Shown in pieces: positions 53,493-64,000 of a DNA stretch of 64,000 nt. How positions within the stretch are numbered: position 1 is the first letter of the stretch; each line of letters begins with the position of its first letter. Source of the stretch: Pseudomonas sp. gcc21 (lineage in GTDB: Bacteria; Pseudomonadota; Gammaproteobacteria; Pseudomonadales; Pseudomonadaceae); assembly GCF_012844345.1 (NCBI RefSeq), contig NZ_CP051625.1:558001-622000 (forward strand). The letters are read 5' to 3'. The notes beneath the pieces were generated by a model that was given only the letters and a program-made list of their open reading frames with translations, did not search any database and was not told where the DNA came from. The translations under genes were made by a program, and so were the position numbers.

Positions 53493-53516
53493 CCGGCTCC
53501 TGCTATAGGGAGCCGG
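53493..53516 (+). other. stem-loop between sdhB and sucA
   Basis: CCGGCTCC-TGCTATAG-GGAGCCGG, a perfect 8-bp stem with an 8-base loop and no U-run. It may protect the sdh transcript end or attenuate read-through into sucA. The 302-bp sdhB-sucA gap holds no gene; a further small stem (TCGGG-TAACA-CCCGA) is at 53583-53597. Confidence 0.65.
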
Positions 53517-53737
53517 TCAGAATTAGTCGAACCGCAGCCCACAAAGCCGCGGTTTGTAATACCTATAAACCAACAGGGGCACTCGGGTAACACCCGAACT
53601 ATCTGTCGGGGCCGGCGATATTCCGGGTAGCAGGGTCTGGTAAGGCAGGGAACGGCAGCGACACTGTCGAACGTCTTACTCATAGCCTGCACGGAAGGCA
53701 GTTACTTATGCCAATTAATGGTCTTGCGCCAGGTGGT

Positions 53738-53757
53738 GTCCCCTTAAAGAGGGTGAC
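53738..53757 (+). promoter_or_regulatory. sucA: stem-loop enclosing the sucA ribosome binding site
   Basis: GTC-CCC pairs with GGG-(T)-GAC around the loop TTAAAGA. The 3' arm includes the likely Shine-Dalgarno GAGGG (49-53 of this line, i.e. 53749-53753), which is 9 bases before the ATG at 53763. Folding would hide the ribosome site, so translation could be switched. A conserved RNA (sucA-II motif) has been described upstream of sucA in pseudomonads; whether this is it needs a covariance search. Confidence 0.5.
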
Positions 53758-53762
53758 CAAGC

Positions 53763-56600
53763 ATGCCAGACAGCGAAATGCAGCAGCTGTGGAGCACGTC
53801 TCACTTATCCGGTGGGAATGCCTCCTATGTTGAAGAGCTCTATGAGCTCTATCTGCACGATCCGAACAGCGTAGCCGAAGAATGGTGCAGTTATTTCCAG
53901 AAGCTGCCGCAGATCAACGGACACGCCGCCTCGGATGTTTCCCATTCCACCATTCGCGAACATTTCGAGAAGCTCGCGACCAGTAGCCGCCGTCCCCAGG
54001 CGAGCGCGGGTGGACAAGTCAGCAGTGAGCACGAGAAGAAGCAGGTAGATGTGCTGCGTCTCATCCAGGCCTACCGGATGCGCGGACACCAGGCCTCCAG
54101 TCTCGATCCGCTCGGCTTGTGGGTTCGGGACAAGATCGCTGATCTGACCTTCGATGACTACGCTCTGACCGATGCCGATCTGGACACTGTGTTTCGCACA
54201 GGTGAGCTGAAAATCGGCAAGGAAGAAGCGCCCCTCCGCGAAATTCTTGAAGCGTTGCAGTCGACGTATTGCTCGACCTACGGCGCTGAATACATGCACA
54301 TCGTCGACTCGGCCCAGCGTCGCTGGTTCCAGCAGCGTCTGGAAACGGTACGTGGCCGTCCCCAGCACTCGGTGGAAAGCCGCAAGCACCTGCTTGAGCG
54401 TTTGACTGCTGCCGAAGGCCTGGAAAAGTATCTCGGCACCAAATATCCAGGTACCAAGCGTTTTGGCGCGGAAGGCGCCGAAAGCATGATCCCCATGCTG
54501 GATGAAATCATCCAGCGTGCCGGCTCCTACGGTACTCAGGAGATCGTTCTGGGTATGGCGCACCGTGGCCGCCTGAACGTACTGGTCAATACGCTGGGCA
54601 AGAACCCGCGCGATCTGTTTGACGAATTCGAAGGCAAGTCCAAGCTGGAACTGGGCTCCGGCGACGTCAAATATCACCAGGGTTTCTCATCCAACGTGAT
54701 GACATCCGGCGGCGAAGTGCATCTGGCATTGGCTTTCAACCCGTCGCACCTGGAGATCGTATCTCCGGTGGTAGAGGGATCGGTACGAGCCCGTCAGGAT
54801 CGCCGTAACGACGCCACGGGTGACAAGGTATTGCCGATCAGTATTCACGGTGATGCCGCCTTTGCCGGCCAGGGTGTGGTCATGGAGACATTCCAGATGT
54901 CCCAGACCCGCGCATACAAGACCGGCGGTACCATCCATATCATCATCAACAACCAGGTCGGCTTCACTACCAGCCGCCAGGAAGACGCCCGCTCTACCGA
55001 GTACGCGACCGACGTGGCGAAGATGATTCAGGCGCCGATCCTGCACGTCAACGGCGACGATCCGGAAGCGGTCCTGTCAGTCACCCAACTGGCCGTTGAC
55101 TATCGCATGCAGTTCAAGCGCGATGTCGTGATCGATCTGGTCTGCTATCGCCGTCGTGGTCACAACGAGGCGGATGAGCCATCGGGTACCCAGCCGCTGA
55201 TGTACTCGGTCATCAGCAAACATCCGACAACGCGGGATATCTATGCCGATCGGCTGGTGCAGGCCGGCGTTCTGACCAGTGAAGACGTCGAGGGCATGAT
55301 TGATGAATACCGGACCGCTCTGGACAACGGCGACCATGTTGTAAAAAGCCTGGTCAAGGAGCCCGACAGTACCTCTTTCGTCAACTGGGCTCCGTATCTC
55401 GGTCACGTGTGGACTGCGCGCCACGATACCCGTTTCGATCTGAAGACCCTGCAGGATCTGGCGAACAAGCTGAATACCCTGCCTGATGGTCTGGTAGTGC
55501 AGCGCCAGACTGGCAAGATCATTGAAGACCGTCGCAAGATGGCTGCTGGTGGTCTGGCATTGAATTGGGGTTTTGCAGAGACCATGGCCTACGCCACGCT
55601 GTTGCATGAAGGCCACCCGGTTCGTATTTCCGGTCAGGATGTTGGCCGCGGTACCTTCTCGCACCGTCACGCTGTGCTGCATAACCAGAAGGACGGCACC
55701 AGCTATATTCCACTGGCCAACCTTGCTGAGAACCAGCCGCGCTTCGATATCTATGACTCCCTGCTGTCAGAAGAAGCGGTACTGGCTTTTGAATACGGTT
55801 ACGCAACCACTACGCCCAACGCGCTGGTTATCTGGGAAGCCCAGTTCGGTGACTTCGCCAACGGTGCCCAGGTTGTGATCGACCAGTTCATTTCCAGTGG
55901 GGAGCACAAGTGGGGCCGTCTATGCGGACTGACGATGCTGTTGCCGCACGGTTACGAAGGGCAGGGGCCTGAGCATTCATCTGCTCGCCTCGAGCGCTTC
56001 CTGCAGCTCAGCGCCGAGCACAATATTCAGGTCTGTGTACCGACTACGCCTGCGCAGATCTATCACCTGCTGCGCCGACAGGTCATTCGCCCGCTGCGCA
56101 AGCCGCTGATTGTGCTCACACCCAAGTCACTGCTGCGTCACAAGCTTGCGGTATCCAGTCTGGAAGAACTGGCTGATGGGTCTTTCCACACCGTCGTTCC
56201 CGAAATCGATACGCTGGATCCAGCGAAAGTTGACCGCGTCATCATGTGTAGCGGCAAGGTCTACTACGATTTGCTGGAAAAACGCCGCTCCGAAGGTAAC
56301 GAGACTGCTGCCATTGTACGTATCGAGCAGCTGTATCCGTTCCCTGAGGAAGATCTGGCTGAAGCGTTGGCTCCCTACCAGTCATTGAAGAAGGTCGTCT
56401 GGTGTCAGGAAGAGCCGATGAACCAGGGCGCCTGGTACTGCAGTCAGCATCACATGCGTCGGGTAATCGGCCAGCACAAGATCGACAACCTGTATCTGGA
56501 CTACGCTGGACGGGAGGCCTCGGCTGCCCCCGCTGGTGGCTATGCGTCCATGCATGCAGAACAACAGGCAAAACTCCTGCAAGACGCTTTCACCATCTAA
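53763..56600 (+). CDS. sucA: SucA, 2-oxoglutarate dehydrogenase E1
   Basis: 945 aa. It has the N-terminal SGGNASYVEELYELYLHDP lead that docks E2, and thiamine-diphosphate residues in GMAHRGRLNVLVN, HGDAAFAGQG and NGDDPEAV with a nearby INNQVGFTT. It decarboxylates 2-oxoglutarate and loads succinyl onto the lipoyl group of SucB. Followed by sucB after 37 bp. Confidence 0.98.
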   Translation: MPDSEMQQLWSTSHLSGGNASYVEELYELYLHDPNSVAEEWCSYFQKLPQINGHAASDVSHSTIREHFEKLATSSRRPQASAGGQVSSEHEKKQVDVLRLIQAYRMRGHQASSLDPLGLWVRDKIADLTFDDYALTDADLDTVFRTGELKIGKEEAPLREILEALQSTYCSTYGAEYMHIVDSAQRRWFQQRLETVRGRPQHSVESRKHLLERLTAAEGLEKYLGTKYPGTKRFGAEGAESMIPMLDEIIQRAGSYGTQEIVLGMAHRGRLNVLVNTLGKNPRDLFDEFEGKSKLELGSGDVKYHQGFSSNVMTSGGEVHLALAFNPSHLEIVSPVVEGSVRARQDRRNDATGDKVLPISIHGDAAFAGQGVVMETFQMSQTRAYKTGGTIHIIINNQVGFTTSRQEDARSTEYATDVAKMIQAPILHVNGDDPEAVLSVTQLAVDYRMQFKRDVVIDLVCYRRRGHNEADEPSGTQPLMYSVISKHPTTRDIYADRLVQAGVLTSEDVEGMIDEYRTALDNGDHVVKSLVKEPDSTSFVNWAPYLGHVWTARHDTRFDLKTLQDLANKLNTLPDGLVVQRQTGKIIEDRRKMAAGGLALNWGFAETMAYATLLHEGHPVRISGQDVGRGTFSHRHAVLHNQKDGTSYIPLANLAENQPRFDIYDSLLSEEAVLAFEYGYATTTPNALVIWEAQFGDFANGAQVVIDQFISSGEHKWGRLCGLTMLLPHGYEGQGPEHSSARLERFLQLSAEHNIQVCVPTTPAQIYHLLRRQVIRPLRKPLIVLTPKSLLRHKLAVSSLEELADGSFHTVVPEIDTLDPAKVDRVIMCSGKVYYDLLEKRRSEGNETAAIVRIEQLYPFPEEDLAEALAPYQSLKKVVWCQEEPMNQGAWYCSQHHMRRVIGQHKIDNLYLDYAGREASAAPAGGYASMHAEQQAKLLQDAFTI

Positions 56601-56637
56601 GCCGTTGCAGACACAACAGAATTGATAAGGATCGACC

Positions 56638-57873
56638 ATGGCTATTGAAATCAAGGCCCCTACTTTCCCTGAATCGGTTGCCGACGGCACCGTGGCGACC
56701 TGGCACAAGCAGCCAGGTGATGCAGTCAAGCGCGACGAGCTGATCGTTGATATCGAAACCGATAAAGTCGTACTGGAAGTACTGGCTGAAGCCGATGGCG
56801 TACTCGGAGATATCGTCAAAGGTGAAGGCGAGACCGTGCTCAGTGCGGAATTGCTCGGCACCCTGAACGAAGGCGCCGCCGCTGCCGCGCCTGCTGCCAA
56901 GGAAGCACCCAAGCAGGAAGCGGCTACCGCTGCTGCACCGGCTGCAGAGTCAGCTGACGATGCAATCATGGCGCCTGCCGCGCGCAAATTGGCCGAAGAG
57001 AACGGTCTGAGCGCATCGCAGATTTCCGGCACGGGTAAGGGCGGACGCATTACCAAGGAAGACGTGGTCAACGCGATAGAGGCGAAGAAATCCGCACCGG
57101 CTACGCCCGCTGCCGCGCCTGCCAAGCCCGCCGCTGCCCAATCGGGTGCCGAAGCGCTGGGCGAAGGTGACCGCATTGAAAAGCGTGTTCCCATGACACG
57201 TCTGCGTGCGCGTATCGCCGAGCGTCTGGTTGATGCCCAGTCCAGCATGGCAATGTTGACTACCTACAACGAAGTCAACATGAAACCGATCATGGATCTG
57301 CGCAAGAAGTACAAGGATCAGTTCGAGAAGAAGCACAACGGCATTCGTCTCGGCTTCATGTCGTTCTTCGTCAAGGCGGCGACTGAGGCGCTCAAGCGCT
57401 TCCCCGCGGTTAACGCTTCGATTGATGGTAATGACGTTGTTTACCACGGTTATCAGGATATCGGCGTAGCTGTATCCAGCGATCGTGGGCTGGTCGTGCC
57501 GATCCTGCGCAACACCGAACATATGGGGCTGGCGCAGATCGAGGGCACCATCGCTGATTACGGCCGCAAGGCGCGCGATGGCAAGTTGTCGATGGAAGAA
57601 ATGACTGGCGGCACCTTCACTATCTCCAATGGCGGTGTGTTTGGTTCGTTGTTGTCTTCGCCGATCGTGAACCCGCCACAAGCAGCCATTCTTGGCATGC
57701 ACAAAATTCAGGAACGCCCGATGGCGGTCAATGGTCAGGTCGTAGTGCTGCCGATGATGTACCTGGCGCTGTCCTATGACCATCGCCTGATTGACGGCAA
57801 GGAAGCGGTCAGCTTCCTGGTGGCCATCAAGGATCTGCTGGAAGACCCAGCGCGCATCCTGCTGGAAATCTGA
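56638..57873 (+). CDS. sucB: SucB, 2-oxoglutarate dehydrogenase E2 (dihydrolipoyl succinyltransferase)
   Basis: 411 aa. One lipoyl domain with Lys43 in [11 protein letters not shown], an Ala/Pro/Glu-rich linker (about 80-105), a peripheral-subunit-binding domain (about 110-145, [18 protein letters not shown]), a second flexible linker and the catalytic domain with His382 and Asp386 in [11 protein letters not shown]. Forms the core of the complex. Shine-Dalgarno AAGGA precedes the ATG. Confidence 0.98.
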   Translation: MAIEIKAPTFPESVADGTVATWHKQPGDAVKRDELIVDIETDKVVLEVLAEADGVLGDIVKGEGETVLSAELLGTLNEGAAAAAPAAKEAPKQEAATAAAPAAESADDAIMAPAARKLAEENGLSASQISGTGKGGRITKEDVVNAIEAKKSAPATPAAAPAKPAAAQSGAEALGEGDRIEKRVPMTRLRARIAERLVDAQSSMAMLTTYNEVNMKPIMDLRKKYKDQFEKKHNGIRLGFMSFFVKAATEALKRFPAVNASIDGNDVVYHGYQDIGVAVSSDRGLVVPILRNTEHMGLAQIEGTIADYGRKARDGKLSMEEMTGGTFTISNGGVFGSLLSSPIVNPPQAAILGMHKIQERPMAVNGQVVVLPMMYLALSYDHRLIDGKEAVSFLVAIKDLLEDPARILLEI

Positions 57874-57939
57874 TTCAGTCAAACGCGTTCAGCTTCGAGC
57901 GGCAAGCTGTCAGGGGCAATAGGTACTGACAGCTTCTGA

Positions 57940-59403
<1,464 letters not shown>

Positions 59404-59616
59404 GATATCGCCCCTGTGACCGGCGGGTCATTATCCGCCGGCCACCTGGCCCTTATCTGCAAGCACAGGTCGAGTGATCGGCCAGTCACCTGCGGGTGAT
59501 AACCAGTGATGAATCATGTTGCATGACGATGATGCATCGCCTGGTGAGGGTGACGGCGGCGCGGTCTGGCCGCTGCCATGAACGCAATTCCTACACGATC
59601 AAAACGGTAGACAAGT
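59404..59616 (+). promoter_or_regulatory. sucC: structured leader between lpdG and sucC
   Basis: 213 bp without a gene. Three hairpins: CCGGCGG-8-CCGCCGG (59420-59441, 7-bp stem, no U-run), TGCAT-7-ATGCA around 59520-59540, and a 7-bp stem at 59555-59577 (GGCGGCG with CGCTGCC, one G-U pair) close to the sucC start. The Shine-Dalgarno before ATG 59617 is weak. A sucC RNA motif has been reported upstream of sucC in Pseudomonas; the position fits. Confidence 0.45.
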
Positions 59617-60783
<1,167 letters not shown>

Positions 60784-61665
60784 ATGAGCATTTTGATCGA
60801 TAAAGATACCAAGGTAATCTGCCAGGGCATCACTGGTTCACAGGGTTCGTTCCACACCGAACAGGCTATCGAGTACGGCACCCAGATGGTCGGCGGCGTG
60901 ACCCCGGGCAAGGGTGGCACGACGCACCTGGGCCTGCCGGTGTTCAACACCGTGCGCGAAGCGGTAGAGCAGACTGGCGCCACTGCCAGCGTGATCTATG
61001 TCCCTGCGCCGTTCTGTAAAGACTCCATCCTTGAAGCGGCCAATGGCGGCATCAAGCTGATTGTCTGCATCACTGAAGGCATCCCGACGCTGGACATGCT
61101 CGACTGCAAAGTCGTCTGCGACCAGTTGGGCGTACGCCTGATCGGGCCTAACTGCCCCGGCGTGATCACGCCCGGCGAGTGCAAGATCGGCATCATGCCC
61201 GGTCACATTCACCAGCCAGGCAAGGTCGGCATCGTTTCGCGCTCCGGCACCCTGACCTACGAAGCGGTCAAGCAGACCACTGACGCAGGCTTCGGCCAGT
61301 CAAGCTGTGTAGGTATCGGTGGTGACCCGATTCCGGGTTCCAACTTCATCGACATCCTGGAGATGTTCGAGAAGGATTCGAAAACCGAAGCGATCGTGAT
61401 GATCGGCGAGATCGGTGGCAGCGCTGAAGAAGAGGCTGCAGCCTATATCAAAGCCAACGTCACCAAGCCTGTGGTCTCGTACATCGCGGGTGTAACCGCT
61501 CCGGCGGGCAAGCGTATGGGTCACGCGGGTGCGATCATCTCCGGCGGCAAGGGTACTGCCGACGAGAAGTTTGCCGCGCTGGAAGATGCGGGCGTCAAGA
61601 CTGTGCGTTCGCTGGCAGATATCGGCAAGGCACTGTCCGAGCTGACTGGCTGGGCAATGAAGTAA
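60784..61665 (+). CDS. sucD: SucD, succinyl-CoA synthetase alpha subunit
   Basis: 293 aa. It has the CoA-binding [14 protein letters not shown] at the start and the phosphohistidine in [14 protein letters not shown]. It contacts SucC across the active site. No gap after sucC. A terminator follows 37 bp after the stop. Confidence 0.98.
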   Translation: MSILIDKDTKVICQGITGSQGSFHTEQAIEYGTQMVGGVTPGKGGTTHLGLPVFNTVREAVEQTGATASVIYVPAPFCKDSILEAANGGIKLIVCITEGIPTLDMLDCKVVCDQLGVRLIGPNCPGVITPGECKIGIMPGHIHQPGKVGIVSRSGTLTYEAVKQTTDAGFGQSSCVGIGGDPIPGSNFIDILEMFEKDSKTEAIVMIGEIGGSAEEEAAAYIKANVTKPVVSYIAGVTAPAGKRMGHAGAIISGGKGTADEKFAALEDAGVKTVRSLADIGKALSELTGWAMK

Positions 61666-61702
61666 TAACTGACCGCTCGTGCTTCGGCCCTTGTGTCAGA
61701 TG

Positions 61703-61727
61703 AAACCCCGCTTCGGCGGGGTTTTTG
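61703..61727 (+). terminator. intrinsic terminator after sucD
   Basis: AAACCCCGC-TTCG-GCGGGGTTT followed by more T. A 9-bp stem, UUCG loop and U-run end the sdh-suc transcript(s). Confidence 0.95.
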
Positions 61728-61798
61728 TTTTTCTGGTCATCTATAATGCCGGGGTTATCGCTTGTCTCTACCGGATGGGCCTGAATTGAAGAGATCCC

Positions 61799-63118
61799 GT
61801 GAGAAAACTGTCATCCGCAAATCTGCTTGCGCTGGGTTTTATGACCTTTGCGCTCTTCCTCGGCGCCGGTAACGTCGTCTTTCCGCCTGAAGCCGGCCTG
61901 GTTGCAGGGCAAAACATGTGGCCGACTGCGCTCGGTTTCCTGATCACTGCTGTAGGGTTGCCGCTGCTGACCCTGGTTGCTTTGGCTAAAGTGGGCGGTG
62001 GCGTCAATGAGCTGACTAGTCCACTGGGCCGATCGCCCGGCGTGGCCTTGGCTGTACTGGTGTATCTGGCAATCGGGCCGCTGTTTGCCACGCCGCGGAC
62101 TGCAGTGGTCTCCTACGAAATCGGCATTGTGCCTTTCGTCCAGGACAGCTGGCAGGCGTTATTGGTTTATACCCTGGTGTTTTTCTCGGCAGTGCTGTTT
62201 CTGGCGCTCAAGCCGGGGCGACTGATGGATAACGTCGGGAAATACATAACACCGATTCTGGTGGCTGCCCTGGTTGTTCTGGGTTTGTCCGCCATCCTGT
62301 TTCCGGCAGGGGAGGTCGCGCCTGCTGCGGCGGAATATAGGCGCGCGCCCTTTATTGAGGGTTTCCTGCAAGGCTATCTGACTATGGATACATTGGGAGC
62401 GTTGGTCTTCGGCATCGTCGTGACAACGGCCATTCGCGACCGGCAGATTGATAACCTCGGGCTGGTCACGCGTTACACGATGGTCGCCGCACTCATCGCT
62501 GCAATCGGGCTGGCGCTGGTTTATCTCGCATTGTTCCAACTGGGTGCGACCAGTGGTTCTCTGGTAGAACCAGGCGCTAACGGGGGGCGTATTCTGGCGG
62601 CATTCGTACAGTTTCGTTTTGGCACGGCCGGCAGCATGTTGTTGAGTGTTGTTATCACCCTCGCTTGCCTGACCACCGCGGTGGGTCTGATGGTCGCCTG
62701 TGGTGAATTCTTCAGCAGAATCATGCCGTTGAGTTATTCCGCTGTCGTCTGGGTGTTCACGCTGTTCAGTATGGCTGTGGCAAACCAGGGCCTGGATAAC
62801 CTGGTCAGGATTTCTATTCCGGTGCTGGTCGGGCTGTATCCACTGGCTATTGTATTGGTGCTGGTGGGTTTGCTGGTTCATGGTTGGGCGCGGCCACAGA
62901 ACATCATGCGACCGGTCATGCTGGTGGCGCTGGTATTCGGCGTCATGGATGGGCTCAAGGCCGCCGGCCTGATGGAGCCTGAAACGACCTGGTTGCAGGC
63001 TTTGCCGTTATCTTCCCAGGGTTTGGGTTGGCTCGTACCGGTAGTGGTTATGCTGGTGGTTGCCATTGTTGTTGACCGTAGTCGGCACGGCGCTTTGCGT
63101 CATGCTGCCGACAACTGA
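61799..63118 (+). CDS. brnQ: BrnQ, branched-chain amino acid carrier
   Basis: 439 aa from GTG 61799. A polytopic membrane protein with about 12 hydrophobic helices of the LIVCS family. The start LLALGFMTFALFLGAGNVVFPPEAG is the family hallmark, as is the later PLFATPRTAVVSYEIG. It imports Leu, Ile and Val with cation. A TATAAT at 61742-61747 may be part of its promoter, but no -35 is seen. Confidence 0.94.
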   Translation: MRKLSSANLLALGFMTFALFLGAGNVVFPPEAGLVAGQNMWPTALGFLITAVGLPLLTLVALAKVGGGVNELTSPLGRSPGVALAVLVYLAIGPLFATPRTAVVSYEIGIVPFVQDSWQALLVYTLVFFSAVLFLALKPGRLMDNVGKYITPILVAALVVLGLSAILFPAGEVAPAAAEYRRAPFIEGFLQGYLTMDTLGALVFGIVVTTAIRDRQIDNLGLVTRYTMVAALIAAIGLALVYLALFQLGATSGSLVEPGANGGRILAAFVQFRFGTAGSMLLSVVITLACLTTAVGLMVACGEFFSRIMPLSYSAVVWVFTLFSMAVANQGLDNLVRISIPVLVGLYPLAIVLVLVGLLVHGWARPQNIMRPVMLVALVFGVMDGLKAAGLMEPETTWLQALPLSSQGLGWLVPVVVMLVVAIVVDRSRHGALRHAADN

Positions 63119-63128
63119 GGCTGGTTTG

Positions 63129-63872
63129 ATGCTGACGCTACCTGATGCCGGAAATGTCTGGCTCAACACGCTCGCGCTTGCGTGGTTTCTGGCGTGCTGG
63201 GTGGGTTACACATACTATGCGCGGCGCAAGGCGCGTGATACCGCCTGCCTTGCCAGTGTGCTGCACCTGTACCGCAAGGATTGGATGAGCCGGCTGTTGA
63301 TGCGTGAGCAGCGTATTGCTGACGTAAGCGTGATTGCCAACCTGGAGCGCAATACCGCATTTTTTGCGTCGAGCACATTGTTGATCCTGGCGGGTTTAAT
63401 CACCGTAATGGGTGCGACAGATCGTGCGGAAAGCCTGCTGCAGGATCTCCCGTTCGTGGTGCCGGTCAGCCGTGGCGCATCCGAGTTCAAGCTGTTGGTG
63501 ATGCTAGGTATCTTCGTTTATGCGTTCTTCACGTTCTCGTGGGGGATGCGCCAATACAATTTCGCGTCCGTCCTGCTTGGGTCAGCGCCCCTGGTGGGTG
63601 AAAAACGCGTTAACGAAGCGGAACGAAAGGCCTATGCAGCAAGGGCTGCACGGGTACTGTCGATGGCGGGTTATTCGTTCAACCTCGGTTTGCGCTCCTA
63701 TTATTTTGCGCTGGCGACTCTGGCCTGGTTTATCAATCCTTTCCTTTTCCTTGCAGCCACTACCTGGGTCGTCTGGGTGTTATACCGGCGTGAGTTCCAT
63801 TCTCATGTCCTTGAGGCGATGATGTTTACGCCGACGGCATTCGTCGATCCGACGCCGGATAATCCTGATTGA
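63129..63872 (+). CDS. DUF599 membrane protein
   Basis: 247 aa from ATG 63129, 10 bp after the brnQ stop; an in-frame extension overlaps brnQ. Four hydrophobic helices (about 10-30, 75-95, 118-138 and 195-222), with conserved WVGYTYYARRKA and RNTAFFASSTLLILAG. Function unknown. Co-transcription with brnQ is likely. Confidence 0.85.
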   Translation: MLTLPDAGNVWLNTLALAWFLACWVGYTYYARRKARDTACLASVLHLYRKDWMSRLLMREQRIADVSVIANLERNTAFFASSTLLILAGLITVMGATDRAESLLQDLPFVVPVSRGASEFKLLVMLGIFVYAFFTFSWGMRQYNFASVLLGSAPLVGEKRVNEAERKAYAARAARVLSMAGYSFNLGLRSYYFALATLAWFINPFLFLAATTWVVWVLYRREFHSHVLEAMMFTPTAFVDPTPDNPD

Positions 63873-63952
63873 GCATCGGTGTTTCGACGGTGGGGCAGAG
63901 GATGGCGCGAGGAGCGCGGCTAGAAGGGAAGGAGGGGGAAAGACCGCGATAA

Positions 63953-63980
63953 GCAGGATGCGCTCTGGGGCGCACCCTGC
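63953..63980. repeat. imperfect inverted repeat near the window end
   Basis: GCAGG-A-TGCGC and GCGCA-C-CCTGC around a short loop, with an A-run after it. The run is on the wrong side for a terminator on either strand. The last 128 bp hold no gene. Confidence 0.4.
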
Positions 63981-64000
63981 AAAAAACCGCTACCAGTAAT

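Noticed and set aside
61719..61747. Full sigma-70 promoter of brnQ
   Set aside because: TATAAT is present but the -35 position falls in the sucD terminator and does not match consensus.
63953..63980. Intrinsic terminator at the window end
   Set aside because: The A-run follows the stem on the + strand, so neither strand has stem followed by U-run.

Overview
The window reads as chromosomal DNA of a Pseudomonas-type gammaproteobacterium (Pseudomonas or the related genus Halopseudomonas). Gene order and protein sequences follow Pseudomonas patterns throughout: pelD-E-F-G, an HSI-II-type type VI secretion (T6SS) cluster ending in phosphatase and kinase genes, the PA2779/PA2778 pair, gltX followed by tRNA-Ala/Glu/Ala, an LdcA-type decarboxylase, and gltA divergent from sdhCDAB-sucAB-lpdG-sucCD. 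Species identity cannot be set from the sequence alone.

Layout. 1-5398 (+): the 3' end of a Pel exopolysaccharide operon (end of pelC, then pelD, pelE, pelF, pelG), with very tight coupling and an unusually long pelF/pelG overlap. 5405-9372 (-): a two-gene DNA repair unit, a FAN1-type VRR-NUC nuclease followed by an XPD/DinG-type iron-sulfur helicase that also carries an N-terminal RecB/Cas4-like nuclease motif set. 9634-10311 (+): a DJ-1/PfpI-family protein. 10339-35758 (-): a complete T6SS apparatus cluster (tssA, B, C, E, PAAR, F, G, H, sigma-54 activator, evolved vgrG, immunity, small lipoprotein, FHA, tssJ, K, L, M, PP2C phosphatase, Ser/Thr kinase). No hcp (tssD) gene is present. The VgrG carries a C-terminal Tle1-type (DUF2235) phospholipase with a visible Ser-Asp-His triad and is followed by a DUF2931-type lipoprotein, its probable immunity protein; this pair sits in the middle of the operon and is followed by about 770 bp without genes.

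36293-40124: the poorly understood PA2779/PA2778 pair, then a PuuB-like FAD amine oxidoreductase divergent from a LysR regulator. 40194-42188: gltX and a tRNA-Ala(GGC)/Glu(TTC)/Ala(GGC) operon with a clear sigma-70 promoter and terminator. 42257-48550: a phosphoribosyltransferase-HAD fusion, the lysine/arginine decarboxylase, a hotdog thioesterase, ppnP, a small acidic periplasmic protein, a beta-hydroxyacid dehydrogenase and a cysteine-cluster protein.

48600-61665: TCA-cycle block. Citrate synthase is divergent from succinate dehydrogenase, 2-oxoglutarate dehydrogenase (E1, E2, E3) and succinyl-CoA synthetase, which together cover consecutive steps from 2-oxoglutarate to fumarate plus the entry step. 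The leaders of sucA and sucC hold stem-loops; the one before sucA appears to enclose the ribosome binding site. 61799-63872: a BrnQ branched-chain amino acid carrier and a DUF599 membrane protein. The remaining 128 bp hold no gene.

The points most worth following up are the lipase-armed VgrG with its immunity gene, the nuclease-helicase plus FAN1 unit, the PA2779/PA2778 pair, the pelF/pelG overlap, and the structured sucA/sucC leaders.
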